Assembly: GCA_000296795.1 (NCBI GenBank)
Contig: BAFH01000004.1
Location: forward strand, 992,001-1,056,000
Length of the DNA: 64,000 nt
DNA from: Candidatus Jettenia caeni
GTDB taxonomy: Bacteria; Planctomycetota; Brocadiia; Brocadiales; Brocadiaceae
Direction of reading: 5' to 3'
Positions 27,425 to 37,844 of this stretch are shown one piece after another. Position 1 is the stretch's first letter, and every line of letters starts with the position of its first letter. The position numbers and the translations under genes are program-made. The notes beneath the pieces are model-generated. The model searched no databases, had not been told where the DNA came from, and worked only from the letters and a program-made list of their open reading frames with translations.

Positions 27425-27961
27425 TCACCCCAACTCTTGAACAGTTGGTTTCAGAACACACCACACGAACACCACAAGTACTGCAATCGTCCCTGAAAGA
27501 AACATCACGCCGGAAGGAATGGCCAGCCATGCTAATGTTTCTTTCGCAAGACCTGTACTTCCAAGCCCTGGGGCCATCATCCCTGCAAACAGCCAGAATA
27601 GTGAATATCCTAATGCACCGGCGCCCAGCCCTATAGCAGTTATCATCCTCATGACACTTTGTCCTTTCAGCAAGGAGAGCAGGATGATCATTCCAAGGGA
27701 TGCAGCGCCCATTCCATTGGCATGAAGATGGGCCCGTTTGAAATATGTCCATGACTTATCCGTCACCTTTGACATCTCCGCCTTATCACCTTTATACACG
27801 GTCTCATATACCTCCTGGGCTGATGTCTTAAGGGATCCCTTCATCCCATCTTCTGCTGTCCCAAATGCCGCCCCCAGGCCAAATCCGTAAAGGAGTGTCA
27901 AAAGCGCCAATATCATTCCTACCCGGAGCTGCCTCAATTGATAAAAATAGTTCTGTACCAC
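27425..27961 (-). CDS. Four-helix membrane protein of unknown function
   Basis: 178 residues with four predicted membrane segments (VGMILALLTLLYGFGLGAAFG; HANGMGAASLGMIILLSLL; AIGLGAGALGYSLFWLFAGM; WLAIPSGVMFLSGTIAVLVVFVW). A conserved-looking FKRAHLHANGMG at the start of helix 2 places two histidines at the membrane edge, which could bind haem or metal, but I recognise no family. An extramembrane loop of about 45 residues separates helices 1 and 2. Flanked by glycosyltransferase genes without close spacing. Confidence 0.7.
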   Translation of the reverse strand: MVQNYFYQLRQLRVGMILALLTLLYGFGLGAAFGTAEDGMKGSLKTSAQEVYETVYKGDKAEMSKVTDKSWTYFKRAHLHANGMGAASLGMIILLSLLKGQSVMRMITAIGLGAGALGYSLFWLFAGMMAPGLGSTGLAKETLAWLAIPSGVMFLSGTIAVLVVFVWCVLKPTVQELG

Positions 27962-28191
27962 TGCATTTCCTTTCTATAAATTTCGATCTATATATTTACT
28001 TATAAGACGTAGGGCAAGGCTTTAGCCTTGCTTCCCCGCTGGAATGTACCTGGGTAAGAGCAACCCTAAAGGGTTGCCCTACATAATTGAAATTCCTATA
28101 CATTTAAGTTAATCTTCCTTAGTACAGATGATTTAGACGGGTGTGTTTTTCCTGAGTCATTTTATAACTCCCCTGAGTTTAAATTTCATTT

Positions 28192-29445
28192 CTACAAACA
28201 TGTCACCCCGTTGGGGCTATGTATCGCTGCTTGTACCCCCTTATCCTCCGTACTGTTTTCTAAACTATCCATTTTCCCCTCCTTCCCCTTCAGCTTTTCA
28301 TAACTACTAGACTGCCGATAAAACGGGAAGGTAACTGCGCCTGCAATTTGTATTGCATTTGAAATGAAAAAGGTAACACCGGCAACTATGAAACCACCGG
28401 GTTTTGGAATACCATGAGGAACACGGACGGACCGCATCATAAAACTCGCAATGATAAGCGAGATACCGCCTATTCCATACAAGTAGTAGAGAGGCTCGTA
28501 ATTTTTGAGAATAATAAATGAGGTCGTCATCAGGAAAAAGAGTACGAGAAACCATGGCAAAAAGAGGAGTTGTAAGAGCTTTGTGTAATAGATCATCTTC
28601 CAGCGCAGAGGCATATAGGCGGACTTATGTAAAAACCGCAGAAGCTCAATGATATAGGCATTACATTTTCTGAATTTATGCTGTAATAATTCCCAAATAT
28701 TCTCAGGACAACGGGCCTCATAAGCCACGGCCTTTTGACTATAAATGGTTTTGTATCCGTTCATATTTGCAAAGAAGGGGAGAAAGATGTCATCAGCAAT
28801 TACATCATCAGGGAACTCCCTGATAATAGATCGTCTGAAGGCATAACAAACAGCGATCACGATGGATGAAGAGAACACCTCCGTTTCGAGGAGCCGGCTT
28901 TTGTTCTGCATCATCCAGAACTGACGTTCGATGGGAATGGTATTTTCAGGAAAAACAAATGCGCCCACCACGCCAACTTCTTTATCGTACATGAATTCTT
29001 GTGCAATATTCATTATGGCGTCTTTTTCCAGAATTCCATCTACATCGCTATTCATTATAATTTCTCCCTTACTACATAAAAGGGCATGGTTCAATTGTTG
29101 TATTTTTCCTTTCCGTGGTGATATGAGTAATCGCATCCATGGCAATTCCTTTATCCCGTCCGTTATCAATTGAACGGTTGCATCAGTAGATCCCCCATCG
29201 GCAAAGATCACCAGGAGACGGTCGTGCGGATAGTTAAGTAATCTTGTATTTTCTATCTTTGCCTGTATCCACGATGCCTCATTAAAACAGGGTATCACAA
29301 GGGTAACGATTGGAAAATCATCGTTTACGGTAACGGTTTTCTGTTTTTTCAGTCTTGCCGTTAAAAAATATACCATGATCGATCCACAGTAACCCCACCA
29401 GATAAAGAGAAAGCAAATAAAATAGATGGCAATAAAGATAATCAT
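28192..29445 (-). CDS. Membrane family 2 glycosyltransferase (poly-GlcNAc/cellulose synthase-like)
   Basis: 417 residues: an N-terminal membrane helix, a GT-A catalytic domain and about three C-terminal helices. Seen: VTLVIPCFNEASWIQAKIENT, FADGGSTDAT (nucleotide site), IIMNSDVDGILEK (DVD metal site), and the distal acceptor motif DDIFLPFFANMNG with the downstream QHKFRKCNAY, which takes the place of the QxxRW motif of processive synthases. This resembles IcaA/BcsA-type proteins. Likely makes a surface polysaccharide or glycolipid. Confidence 0.82.
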   Translation of the reverse strand: MIIFIAIYFICFLFIWWGYCGSIMVYFLTARLKKQKTVTVNDDFPIVTLVIPCFNEASWIQAKIENTRLLNYPHDRLLVIFADGGSTDATVQLITDGIKELPWMRLLISPRKGKIQQLNHALLCSKGEIIMNSDVDGILEKDAIMNIAQEFMYDKEVGVVGAFVFPENTIPIERQFWMMQNKSRLLETEVFSSSIVIAVCYAFRRSIIREFPDDVIADDIFLPFFANMNGYKTIYSQKAVAYEARCPENIWELLQHKFRKCNAYIIELLRFLHKSAYMPLRWKMIYYTKLLQLLFLPWFLVLFFLMTTSFIILKNYEPLYYLYGIGGISLIIASFMMRSVRVPHGIPKPGGFIVAGVTFFISNAIQIAGAVTFPFYRQSSSYEKLKGKEGKMDSLENSTEDKGVQAAIHSPNGVTCL

Positions 29446-29585
29446 TATTAGAATTTCTTATTTCTGACTATAATCCAACGTAATATGCGTAGAAATTGTT
29501 ATCATCGAATCGCTACAAACTTTAGCGTAAAACGCCCAACTTTTTTCATAGCTGCATAGGGCATGGAAACGAGAAAAAGCTTTTA

Positions 29586-30980
29586 TTATCGGATATATCT
29601 CTTCCAGAAAACAGCAGGTATTGCCCTACAATAAGTTTCAATCCGGGAAAAGAGCATCTCGTATGGATTCCTGAGAACCTGCTTAGCAAAAGGAAGACTT
29701 ATATAGAACCTTCTATAAGCCCTCTTTGCCAAGCTTTCCAATTCTTTCATAGATAATTCCGGATAATTCGGAGCACCATTTTTAATCCATCCTTTTTCCT
29801 TCAGCTCAGCATAAAAAGGTGTGCCCGGGAAAGGAATCATTAATTGAAACTGGACGGTATGAGGTCTTATCTCGCATGCCCAATCTACAGTTTCATGTAT
29901 TGATTCCCTTGTTTCATCAGGAAACCCAATACCAAAATCACCGTGAATCCTTAACCCAACCCTTTTTGCATCCAAGGCAAACCTCGTCATTCCGTCTTTT
30001 GTAACACCTTTCTTAATTTTGCTTAAAATACTTTTATCGGCTGATTCAAATCCAACATGCAAATTAAGGCAGTTTGCCTTTTTCATTAACTTTAGTACAT
30101 CATAAGATATATTACCCCGGGCATAACACGACCAGGAAAGTTTTATACCAGTCTTAAGCTTTGCTTCACAAAATTCTATAATCCTTTCTTCGGTAAAAGT
30201 GTCATCCTGCAACATCAGAGACCTGATCTCTGGCATCTCTTTAGATATAAACCACAGCTCTTCAATAACATTATCAATACTTCTACAGTTGTACGTAGAT
30301 CCCTTGATGTAAGAATTTACCCATAAGCAATAGGTACAATACCCCCATTTACAACCTCTTCCAGTCATAATATCCATAAAAGGATAAGGTTCAGAAATAG
30401 TTTTATATCGATAGATATGTAAATGCCTTTTAAAGAATCGCGATAAAAAAGGTATTTGATTCAACTGTTCTGTATTGAGGTAAGGCCTCTCAGGATTCTG
30501 AATAACATCATCCCCCTCTTTATATACCAGATTAGGAATATCCTTGTCGGCTTTCCCTTCGATGACATCCTGTACAGGCAACTCAAATTCACCAGTAATC
30601 AAACGCCGTATACTACGTGTCTTTCTCAATGTTTCTTTTGGGAAGATAGAGGCATAAGGGCCTACAAGAATAGGCTCACAACCAATCTTTTCTGTTAGTC
30701 TATCTGCTAGCGCTATATCATTGTCCTCACTTATTCTTCCCGTATAGACAATAAGCCAATCTGGTTTATAATCCGTAACCATTTTTTCAGTTGTTTTATG
30801 ATCCAGGTTGTATGCAGGGGCATCGACAAGTTTAACCTGATACCCACATTTCTCAAGCCATGCACCGCAATAACCCAGCAAAATTGGATACCACTGTGTA
30901 CCGGATAATGATACAAAATCGCAGCGAGCGTTACGCATGTATCCGGAAATATAGGGAGAAGACAGCAACAAAACCTTCAT
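29586..30980 (-). CDS. B12-binding-domain radical SAM protein
   Basis: 464 residues. N-terminal cobalamin-binding-like Rossmann domain (VKLVDAPAYN, WLIVYTGRISEDNDIALADRL) followed by a radical SAM core with a cluster motif GRGCKWGYCTYC (Cys spacing x4-x2, a known variant of CxxxCxxC), then GDFGIGFPDETRESI and the C-terminal IPFPGTPFYAEL. Such enzymes do methylations or C-C rearrangements in lipid and natural-product synthesis. It is followed within 12 bp-scale spacing by a methyltransferase and an epimerase, all in one direction, suggesting a lipid or glycan modification operon. Confidence 0.85.
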   Translation of the reverse strand: MKVLLLSSPYISGYMRNARCDFVSLSGTQWYPILLGYCGAWLEKCGYQVKLVDAPAYNLDHKTTEKMVTDYKPDWLIVYTGRISEDNDIALADRLTEKIGCEPILVGPYASIFPKETLRKTRSIRRLITGEFELPVQDVIEGKADKDIPNLVYKEGDDVIQNPERPYLNTEQLNQIPFLSRFFKRHLHIYRYKTISEPYPFMDIMTGRGCKWGYCTYCLWVNSYIKGSTYNCRSIDNVIEELWFISKEMPEIRSLMLQDDTFTEERIIEFCEAKLKTGIKLSWSCYARGNISYDVLKLMKKANCLNLHVGFESADKSILSKIKKGVTKDGMTRFALDAKRVGLRIHGDFGIGFPDETRESIHETVDWACEIRPHTVQFQLMIPFPGTPFYAELKEKGWIKNGAPNYPELSMKELESLAKRAYRRFYISLPFAKQVLRNPYEMLFSRIETYCRAIPAVFWKRYIR

Positions 30981-30991
30981 AATAAACTCCT

Positions 30992-31738
30992 TTATTTTAC
31001 CGCAATAATCCTGACAAGCGGGGCATATCCCTTGTTGTAAGACCTTTTGCCAAACATTTTATTTGTCAGCGGAGATAATCCAAACCAGTGATAATCGAAC
31101 TTAATATCTTTAAAACCAATGCTTTTGAGTTTTGCTTTAATTGTTTGAGATGGAATTCCATCACTGTGGAACTCAGAACAATGGTGTATCCTTTTTAATG
31201 CCTGATCAAATCCCAATACATGGTGATTACTTATAGTATTGATCTTACGATACATTTTTAGTAATAGCCCAAAGCGCTTGAAAAAATGGGAATCCATATC
31301 GTGATCGGAATAATAGATACCTCCGGCAGTTAAAACCCGGTAGATCTCAGATAAAATTTTTTCATAAGAATAACAGTGATGAAGAACAGCAAAAGTGACA
31401 ACACAATTTATTTGAGCATCCTTGATAGGAATTAAATCACTATCGGCAGCTATTCTACAGAGATTTTTATCATCAATATCTTTCATGACCCCATACGATA
31501 TATCTAAAGCATATCTTCGCTTAAAATAACTATTAGAAACCCTTGAAATAAATCCATTTCCACATCCTAAATCCAAAATAGAATCAGCCTTTATATTTCT
31601 GGAGATCATCCGAACTTGATCGTCAACATAACAAATCAATTCCTCTGATCTTCTCCCATCAATACTCTCGTAAGAAGATCCAACAATATCGTAAAAATCC
31701 CTATTTGCTTTCTTTACCTTACGCGCTAAGTCATCCAT
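30992..31738 (-). CDS. SAM-dependent methyltransferase (class I)
   Basis: 248 residues. Seen: the SAM-binding motif SILDLGCGNGFISR, acidic loop ALDISYGVMKDI, DSDLIPIKDAQINCVVTFAVLHH (motifs II-III) and LSEIYRVLTAGG. This is the UbiE/COQ5-type methyltransferase fold (Methyltransf_11). Its stop lies 11 bp before the start of the radical SAM gene and its start only 5 bp after the epimerase stop, so all three are one operon. Substrate unknown. Confidence 0.88.
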   Translation of the reverse strand: MDDLARKVKKANRDFYDIVGSSYESIDGRRSEELICYVDDQVRMISRNIKADSILDLGCGNGFISRVSNSYFKRRYALDISYGVMKDIDDKNLCRIAADSDLIPIKDAQINCVVTFAVLHHCYSYEKILSEIYRVLTAGGIYYSDHDMDSHFFKRFGLLLKMYRKINTISNHHVLGFDQALKRIHHCSEFHSDGIPSQTIKAKLKSIGFKDIKFDYHWFGLSPLTNKMFGKRSYNKGYAPLVRIIAVK

Positions 31739-31743
31739 AATCT

Positions 31744-32742
31744 TTATATAAGAGCATTTTCCTTGTAATAGATAAGCGCCTTCTCCACTGCTTCTTCAAG
31801 ACTTTGCAATGGTTTCCATCCTAGTTCCTCTTTTGCCTTTTTAGAACTAAAGTATTTGTACCGGTACGATTCTTTTAAGAGCTGTGTTGTCATCAAATCA
31901 ATTCTTTTTCTTGCGAAAGATGAAAACGATTCAATCCCCTTCATCGCTAATAATGCAGGATAATAGGAGAAGCATGGTAATATCAATTTTGGTTCTTTTA
32001 ATTTCAGGGTCTTTGCAATTCTTTGAGCTAACATGCTATAGTTCATGTTTTCTGTACAAAATATGTATCTTTCCCCGGATTTGCCCTTTCGGGCTAATAG
32101 TAACAATCCTTCTATTAAATCATCTATTGAAACGTAACTTGTACCTCCCGGTGGAACAAACCTCATTTTTCCTTTATAAATAGATGCGATAATCGATCCG
32201 GAATTTAACTTCCTATCTCCCTGACCATAGATAGTAGCTATATTAGCAATTGATGCATTTAATCCCTTTTGTATATATCGTTGAACCTCTTCTTCTGCTA
32301 ATTTCTTTGTGTAAGCATATACATTATCTTTTCCAATTTCATGACTGGAGGTTTCATCGAGGACTGCATCCTTATCCAGAGAATACCCCAGAACAGCACA
32401 AGCGCTTAAATGCACTACCTTGTTTACTCCTGCTTTGAAACATGCCTCTAATATATTTCGAGTCCCGATAACATTAATCTGGTATGCCTTTTCAAAATCG
32501 GATTTTTTGAAAGAAATATAAGCAGCGGCATGAAAAACCGTATCCGTTCCTTTAACTAACTCTTTTAACAGTGATATATTCTCTATAGAACCATATGCTT
32601 TTAAGCACGGTATCTCGTCTGGAAAAGAATTCATGGATGAGTCCCTCAGCAAGAGAATAACCTGATACTTTTCCCTTACTAATGCATAAACAAGATTTGA
32701 ACCAACAAAACCCGAAGCTCCGGTAATTAGAATGCGTTTCAT
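31744..32742 (-). CDS. NAD-dependent epimerase/dehydratase (extended SDR)
   Basis: 332 residues. Seen: Rossmann motif ITGASGFVGSNLV, the substrate-side VFHAAAYISFKKSDFEKAYQINVIGTRNIL, catalytic YAYTKK (Tyr-x3-Lys), and NIATIYGQGDRK. This is typical of sugar-nucleotide epimerases and of hopanoid/sterol-type 3-beta dehydrogenases (HpnA-like). First gene of the epimerase-methyltransferase-radical SAM operon. A sugar or polycyclic lipid substrate is possible; the sequence does not decide. Confidence 0.87.
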   Translation of the reverse strand: MKRILITGASGFVGSNLVYALVREKYQVILLLRDSSMNSFPDEIPCLKAYGSIENISLLKELVKGTDTVFHAAAYISFKKSDFEKAYQINVIGTRNILEACFKAGVNKVVHLSACAVLGYSLDKDAVLDETSSHEIGKDNVYAYTKKLAEEEVQRYIQKGLNASIANIATIYGQGDRKLNSGSIIASIYKGKMRFVPPGGTSYVSIDDLIEGLLLLARKGKSGERYIFCTENMNYSMLAQRIAKTLKLKEPKLILPCFSYYPALLAMKGIESFSSFARKRIDLMTTQLLKESYRYKYFSSKKAKEELGWKPLQSLEEAVEKALIYYKENALI

Positions 32743-32986
32743 ATCATAATATAAGATTAATTTTTCAAGTTACGAGTAGGGTGGATTACGGCGTTGGTTT
32801 TTACGCCGAATCCACCAATACTATTTCCAGAAAAGGTGGATTCGCTACCGCTTAATCCACCCTACCACAATCTGCTTAAATAAAATAAAAATTCCTATAC
32901 AATTTAATTAATTAGACCTTCAACAATTTTTTCTGAAGCACAGAAAATACTATATAAGATAAGGGTTTCAGCCGTGTCCTGCAACC

Positions 32987-34096
32987 CTAGGATTGCCCTA
33001 CAACCACGTCGCTTTGTGAAGCAACTTTATTAAATACCAGTTCGCTGTGTATCGGGAGATCTTCGTGTGCAAAAGTCTTAGACAAATATCTGTCTATAAA
33101 TTCTCTATCTTCTGCGACCAGGCATTTGCTATGATAATCTTTCAAATACCTATTTTTTAATGCCCTGGATCGTATTACCGCTATAGATTCATCTAATGCA
33201 TTCCCAAAACTTATATGCATAAACGGACATGGCAACACATCGCCATACGGCGTCAAATAGATTATTTCTTTCATTGCCCCGCAACCCCAACGGACAAAAT
33301 TTGCCTCAAAATCTGTCCTTATATAAGGGGATCCGGCTGTTAGTTCCCTTATATAATTCACATCTTCATCAGTAATAAGGACATCGTAATTTTCCTGCCA
33401 TTTACCTGCTGGAACAGCAAGTATCAAATTGAGAATAAACTTTTTCTCCACTGCCATCTCTATGATCTTTTGAATCCCTTCAGTTTTCAGATTCTCATGG
33501 TACACCGTAGTCCCTATAGTGATATTGAACCCCCTTTTCAATGCAGATTCTATTCCCTGTATCACCTTTCCATAAGTCCCCTTTACACCTCTAAAGCGGT
33601 CATGTTCTTCAGGTATTCCACTGTCGAGGCTTACCGTCAAAATATCTACCCCAACCTTCTTTAGACGATCTAAATTCTCTTCTGTAAGCATAGTTCCGTT
33701 TGTGGTAACCGATATGACATTTTTCCATGGCTTACATGCTTCTATAATTTTTTCCCAGTCCTTACATAAAAAAAGCTCTCCTCCCTGGAAAGAGAAATTT
33801 ACCACGCCAAGTGCCATACAATCGTTTGCTATTCTCTTATAATCTTCTATTGCAAGTCTCTTCGTTCCCCGTCTTGCTTCATCTTTTTCAAGACTTGTCT
33901 TGAAACAATGATCACACTTAAGGTTACAATGGTAATCAATTGCAAAATCGACATATCTCAGAGGTCTCCGTTTAAGAAGCATAATCCCTAAAAAAGTAGT
34001 TATTAATCTTAAAATCAGGATATGCTTCCTTGGGTTAACGGCATACCTTAAATTGATCATGCTCCTTCTCATATACATCTTAAAATTTCGGATCAT
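32987..34096 (-). CDS. Radical SAM protein with SPASM-like C-terminus
   Basis: 369 residues. Seen: FAIDYHCNLKCDHCFK (CxxxCxxC [4Fe-4S]/SAM motif), NFSFQGGELFLCKDWEKII (GGE-type SAM motif), VTTNGTMLTEENLDRLKKVGVDILTVSLDSG, and a C-terminal GCGAMKEIIYLTPYGDVLPCPFMHISFGN, a reduced SPASM cluster region. Proteins of this kind modify peptides or lipids. It precedes the GT39-like gene's stop by 66 bp in the same strand order, within an envelope-synthesis region. Function not further resolved. Confidence 0.85.
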   Translation of the reverse strand: MIRNFKMYMRRSMINLRYAVNPRKHILILRLITTFLGIMLLKRRPLRYVDFAIDYHCNLKCDHCFKTSLEKDEARRGTKRLAIEDYKRIANDCMALGVVNFSFQGGELFLCKDWEKIIEACKPWKNVISVTTNGTMLTEENLDRLKKVGVDILTVSLDSGIPEEHDRFRGVKGTYGKVIQGIESALKRGFNITIGTTVYHENLKTEGIQKIIEMAVEKKFILNLILAVPAGKWQENYDVLITDEDVNYIRELTAGSPYIRTDFEANFVRWGCGAMKEIIYLTPYGDVLPCPFMHISFGNALDESIAVIRSRALKNRYLKDYHSKCLVAEDREFIDRYLSKTFAHEDLPIHSELVFNKVASQSDVVVGQS

Positions 34097-34162
34097 ACTA
34101 TAGACATCTCATTACTTTGTTAAAAACGTATCGTGATAAAAATCGTTCATCAAATCGAAAAT

Positions 34163-35848
34163 TTACTTTATTATTTTATAAATTGCATATTTCATACTTT
34201 TACCTGCATACATAAGCAGCACATGATCGGGATATTTTATTGCCAGCCGGTCAATCATATGCTCAAATGCAGGAGAGAAATATGCTATCTTGACCAGATA
34301 CACATTTTTATTATTTGCATACTCAAGCAAATTTTTGAAATTTCTTGTGACTATGTCAGAAGAAAATTTTGATAAATCATTCAAATCCATACCTACGATA
34401 GAGGGGATCGATTTCCGACCAGTATAGAGATACACAGTAGGACTTACAGAGGTAGCTACTATGTCATCACTACCCGTATTTTCTTTTATCCACTGGAAGA
34501 TCTTCTTCTTTTCAGCCCATTCTGAAGATTTTCTGGAGCGCACGATATAAGTACATTCCTGTGCTAAAGCAAGGCCGCAATTTAGCGTAAAAAAAGATAG
34601 GGGTATAAGCCACGGCAATTTTGAAATTACTAAGGGAACCTTATCCCGATAAAAATATTTAAACTTTTCCATAAGATAAGAAAATCCATTGATAAAATAT
34701 AAAAGAATAAATGGTAGTACAGGTATCAAAAAACGGTCAGGTTCAAAAGGCCAGAAGAGAATGATCATCATAAGAAAAAGAATATGCATAGTAACAAGAG
34801 AATATTTCCTCAGTATAAAATCTCTGGCTAGTGGAATCATAAATGAAAGAGATAAAGCAGCACAAAGGATGACTATGCAAAAAAGATGGATATAATCTGT
34901 AAGAAAATTAAGATGTTCGATCTTGCCAATATCTATTCCTGGTAATAGCAGGTTTGGTACAGCTCCTAAAAAGCATCGATAGATATTTATGAAAAATATT
35001 TTAAAGAAGAATATAATTCCGAACTCCTGCGATAACGAATTAACTGCACTGCCATAGCTGCGGAAAGCAATACTGTAGGGAAGCACCTCACGGTGGGAAT
35101 GATGTACATATTGTAATACTGTCCAGATTATCCACGGTGAGAGAAATAAGAGAACGACAAGTAGCAACTGTAGCGCAGGCAACAATATCTCTTTTATGGA
35201 TCTTTTTCTATTAAAAAAGAGATAAAGAAATGCAGCACCCAGGATGCTAATACCAATGGAACGGGTCATGATGGAAATAGCTATGGATACTCCAGCAAGG
35301 GTAAGATAAAGAAGATGTTTATAACCCCGGGTATTTGACACAAATAATTCAATTGCCCATAAAGAAAGGAGAGAGACCAGACAATACAAAGCCTCAGACA
35401 TTACCATAGTTGCAGCCCAGACCATCCATGGATTAAAAGCGGTCATTATAACTATTAATAATGCCATACTTGGCGATGCATAGCTCTTTCGAACCAGATA
35501 GAAATACACGAGAAAGAGGAAGAGTAATGTAAAGATTGTTGAAGGCGCCTTTAAGACAATGATATTTTCAGGAAACCCGGGAAAGACGCGCCAAACTAAG
35601 GAAAGTACAGCCGGATAGAAGATAGGATAGGATATTTGAACAGGGGATTCCGGCAGGCTGATAATCCGGTAACCCTTCCCCTCAGCCAATGCCTTTGCCG
35701 TTACGGCATATATTGCATCGTCATGGTAAAGGCCCAGAATATCTGGAAAAAGCGCTACGGAATAAAATATGGCCGCAAGGGATAAAACGATCCCAAGCTT
35801 TAACCCCATCCTGTTGGATGAAAATAAGAAATGTAAACAGCCCCTCAT
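34163..35848 (-). CDS. Family 39-like polyprenyl-phosphate glycosyltransferase (ArnT/PMT-like)
   Basis: 561 residues with about 11-12 membrane segments. Seen: the N-terminal extracytoplasmic acidic site GLYHDDAIYAVTAKALAEGKGY (DD pair as in GT39/ArnT catalytic loops), YPIFYPAVLSLVWR, WMVWAATMVMSEALYCL, and EPDRFLIPVLPF (the E-x-R-F/Y motif). A soluble C-terminal part follows (WAEKKKIFQWIKENTGSDDIVATS). It transfers sugars from lipid carriers outside the cytoplasm, plausibly from the lipid made by the 26409 enzyme. Confidence 0.85.
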   Translation of the reverse strand: MRGCLHFLFSSNRMGLKLGIVLSLAAIFYSVALFPDILGLYHDDAIYAVTAKALAEGKGYRIISLPESPVQISYPIFYPAVLSLVWRVFPGFPENIIVLKAPSTIFTLLFLFLVYFYLVRKSYASPSMALLIVIMTAFNPWMVWAATMVMSEALYCLVSLLSLWAIELFVSNTRGYKHLLYLTLAGVSIAISIMTRSIGISILGAAFLYLFFNRKRSIKEILLPALQLLLVVLLFLSPWIIWTVLQYVHHSHREVLPYSIAFRSYGSAVNSLSQEFGIIFFFKIFFINIYRCFLGAVPNLLLPGIDIGKIEHLNFLTDYIHLFCIVILCAALSLSFMIPLARDFILRKYSLVTMHILFLMMIILFWPFEPDRFLIPVLPFILLYFINGFSYLMEKFKYFYRDKVPLVISKLPWLIPLSFFTLNCGLALAQECTYIVRSRKSSEWAEKKKIFQWIKENTGSDDIVATSVSPTVYLYTGRKSIPSIVGMDLNDLSKFSSDIVTRNFKNLLEYANNKNVYLVKIAYFSPAFEHMIDRLAIKYPDHVLLMYAGKSMKYAIYKIIK

Positions 35849-36470
35849 CTGTTAAGTATTTCTCTCTTATGAATAGTCTAATTATTAGATATAAAAGGTA
35901 CTAATGAATACATTGCAGAAAATTATCATGGTGAACAAAGTAAAATAATCTTTAGAATCCCCTTTAACAAAGGAGGCACCGGGAAGTTGTTAATCCCCCT
36001 TGATCCCCCTTAAAAAAGAGGGAAATCCCTTGTTCCCCCCTTTCTAAAGGGAAACCTCCTTCTTTTCTCCTCTTTTTTAAAGGGGGGTTAGGGGGGATTA
36101 GAGGAACATAGGCACATATAGTATCCAAATGATGAAACCGGATATATCATCAACTGCAGAAAAATTCCCCTGTCTGTCATTGAGAGGGTCTTTTTCGAAG
36201 CAATCTTTTCTGAAATATTCAAGGGATTGCTTCGGACACTACCCTCGCAATGACATTTTCAGAATCCTCTCCATTTCATACACTTACCTATTAGCCAAAG
36301 ATTCAGCTTTCTCCATTGCGGTTCATTATTTCATTTCAACTCCCTGTCCTTCCTGTCTTACTCAGTGATCGTTTTCATCTAAGGAAGGCAGGAAAATCAG
36401 AAAAAAAGCCTTTGATGCGGTATACTGCCCGCGCCCGTTGCGGGCGCAGGCGGATATACCATTGAGATGT
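35849..36470. other. Gene-free spacer with G-run repeats and a truncated MITE-2
   Basis: No gene. CCCCTTGATCCCCCTTAAAA-type phrases occupy about 35990-36100. A MITE-2 left end (TAGTATCCAAATGATGAAAC) begins at 36121 and homology with the intact copy runs to about 36330, where the right terminus is lost. GCCCGCGCCCGTTGCGGGCG near 36427 is an inverted repeat just downstream of the pilin stop and could act as its terminator. Confidence 0.55.
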
Positions 36471-37844
36471 TTAACTGCTCTGCTCCAATATTGTAGCGAT
36501 AAGCGGGAATGGGGCCCGTTTAGGAATTGTTGGACCATTTCTACTCAGCAACAAAGCTTCCTCTGTCAGATTTCCGCGGGCGTTTATAATATCGGTAGTT
36601 GAATCAAGTTTATTGCTGCCCATCAGGAAGCCAGAATTGTTCTCTCCACAATATCCCAAGATAACGGTGTTCTCTTCACCACTATCCACGACACCATTTC
36701 CATTTACATCGCAAATCCACTCATTGCTATCATAGATTGGATTACCAACGCTTACGATTCCATTGCCATCTTCATCGTTATCCCTTCCAAATCCATTCCA
36801 CAGTCTATTTGAAGGCCTTCCCGTGGTTGGATGTACATACACAGCCTCACGGATGAAGAACTCCACATGGCCGTCAGCAAAACATACATTAGCACCACCA
36901 TCATGACGGTTACTTACAATACCTCTGGCTGCAATGCTCTGACGATTGCTGCCACCTGCTGCTCCACAAATATCATTCAACGAGATATTTGAGTTTGCAA
37001 TATTTGTAGCAGTATCAAGATTCCGGCATGGGAGGAATGTCCCATCAATTTGGTAACCTTCGTTTCCAAGTGTTGTAGTCCTGCAAAACGTAAGAGAGCC
37101 ACCGGTTCCCCAGCCAGTTGCCGCCGCAGCACCACCTGGAGCGAATGATATATTACCTTCTGCTGTTTCTGCGGTAATCATCTCTGTTGGCGGCCGGTAT
37201 GAATCAAGGTGTCCTGTACCATCCGTATCCGCTATAGCGATAGTCCTTGTAGGGTCTTTTATTTCAGCAAGTGTTACGGGGTAATTGACGTAACCGTTCT
37301 TCTTTCTCCCTGAGGTTCTCATAGCCGGAGGCGTCACAGTTTCATATGTTGCCCTTGCATTGCCGAGATAATTGTGGTTGTATCCGTAGGAGTTATTCCT
37401 TCCGATCTTCCACTCACCATCAACCTCCGGGCATATGAAGGCACGCGTAAAGACTGATTGATCCAAGTCACCCATTTCATTCGTTGTACCAGTATTACCC
37501 TGGGCATTGGTACGAGCTCGTTCATCAGCGCCCATGTAAGGTGAAAGGGTATTGAACCATCTCTGGCGTACCTGTGTGGCGCCGCTCCCTACGTCTATTG
37601 CAGATGCTGGATACATCCCGGTATCGGTTACATACTGAACCAGGGCATTCCCCCACTGTCTGAGATTTTCGGCGCACTTGGCCTGCCTTGATTTTGCCAG
37701 AGAATTAATTGCTGCCGGGGTTATGATACCTCCGAGAATGCCGGCCACGCCGATGGCAGCCAACATCTCGATCAGCGTAAAACCGGAGACGGATTTACGC
37801 CCCTTCTTTATCTTTTCTCTTATATTCTTCAATATCTTTTTCAT
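36471..37844 (-). CDS. Type IV pilin-like protein with planctomycete H-X9-DG signature
   Basis: 457 residues. Seen: prepilin signal VSGFTLIEMLAAIGVAGILG (Gly-1, Phe+1, Glu+5); the SRQAKCAENLRQWGNALVQY segment after the helix; and SNRHDGGANVCFADGHVEFF near residue 300, the H-X9-DG feature of planctomycete DUF1559-type pilins. An Asp-rich DNDEDGNGIVSV / DVNGNGVVDSGEEN region resembles the calcium loops of the secretion pseudopilins. It stands alone and could be a substrate or major pilin of the 0-23 kb machine. GC-rich inverted repeat follows its stop. Confidence 0.9.
   Translation of the reverse strand: MKKILKNIREKIKKGRKSVSGFTLIEMLAAIGVAGILGGIITPAAINSLAKSRQAKCAENLRQWGNALVQYVTDTGMYPASAIDVGSGATQVRQRWFNTLSPYMGADERARTNAQGNTGTTNEMGDLDQSVFTRAFICPEVDGEWKIGRNNSYGYNHNYLGNARATYETVTPPAMRTSGRKKNGYVNYPVTLAEIKDPTRTIAIADTDGTGHLDSYRPPTEMITAETAEGNISFAPGGAAAATGWGTGGSLTFCRTTTLGNEGYQIDGTFLPCRNLDTATNIANSNISLNDICGAAGGSNRQSIAARGIVSNRHDGGANVCFADGHVEFFIREAVYVHPTTGRPSNRLWNGFGRDNDEDGNGIVSVGNPIYDSNEWICDVNGNGVVDSGEENTVILGYCGENNSGFLMGSNKLDSTTDIINARGNLTEEALLLSRNGPTIPKRAPFPLIATILEQSS

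Noticed and set aside
29586-34096. Ladderane lipid synthesis cluster
   Set aside because: Radical SAM and methyltransferase genes are present, but there are no FabF/acyl-carrier or desaturase-type genes, so the label is unsupported.
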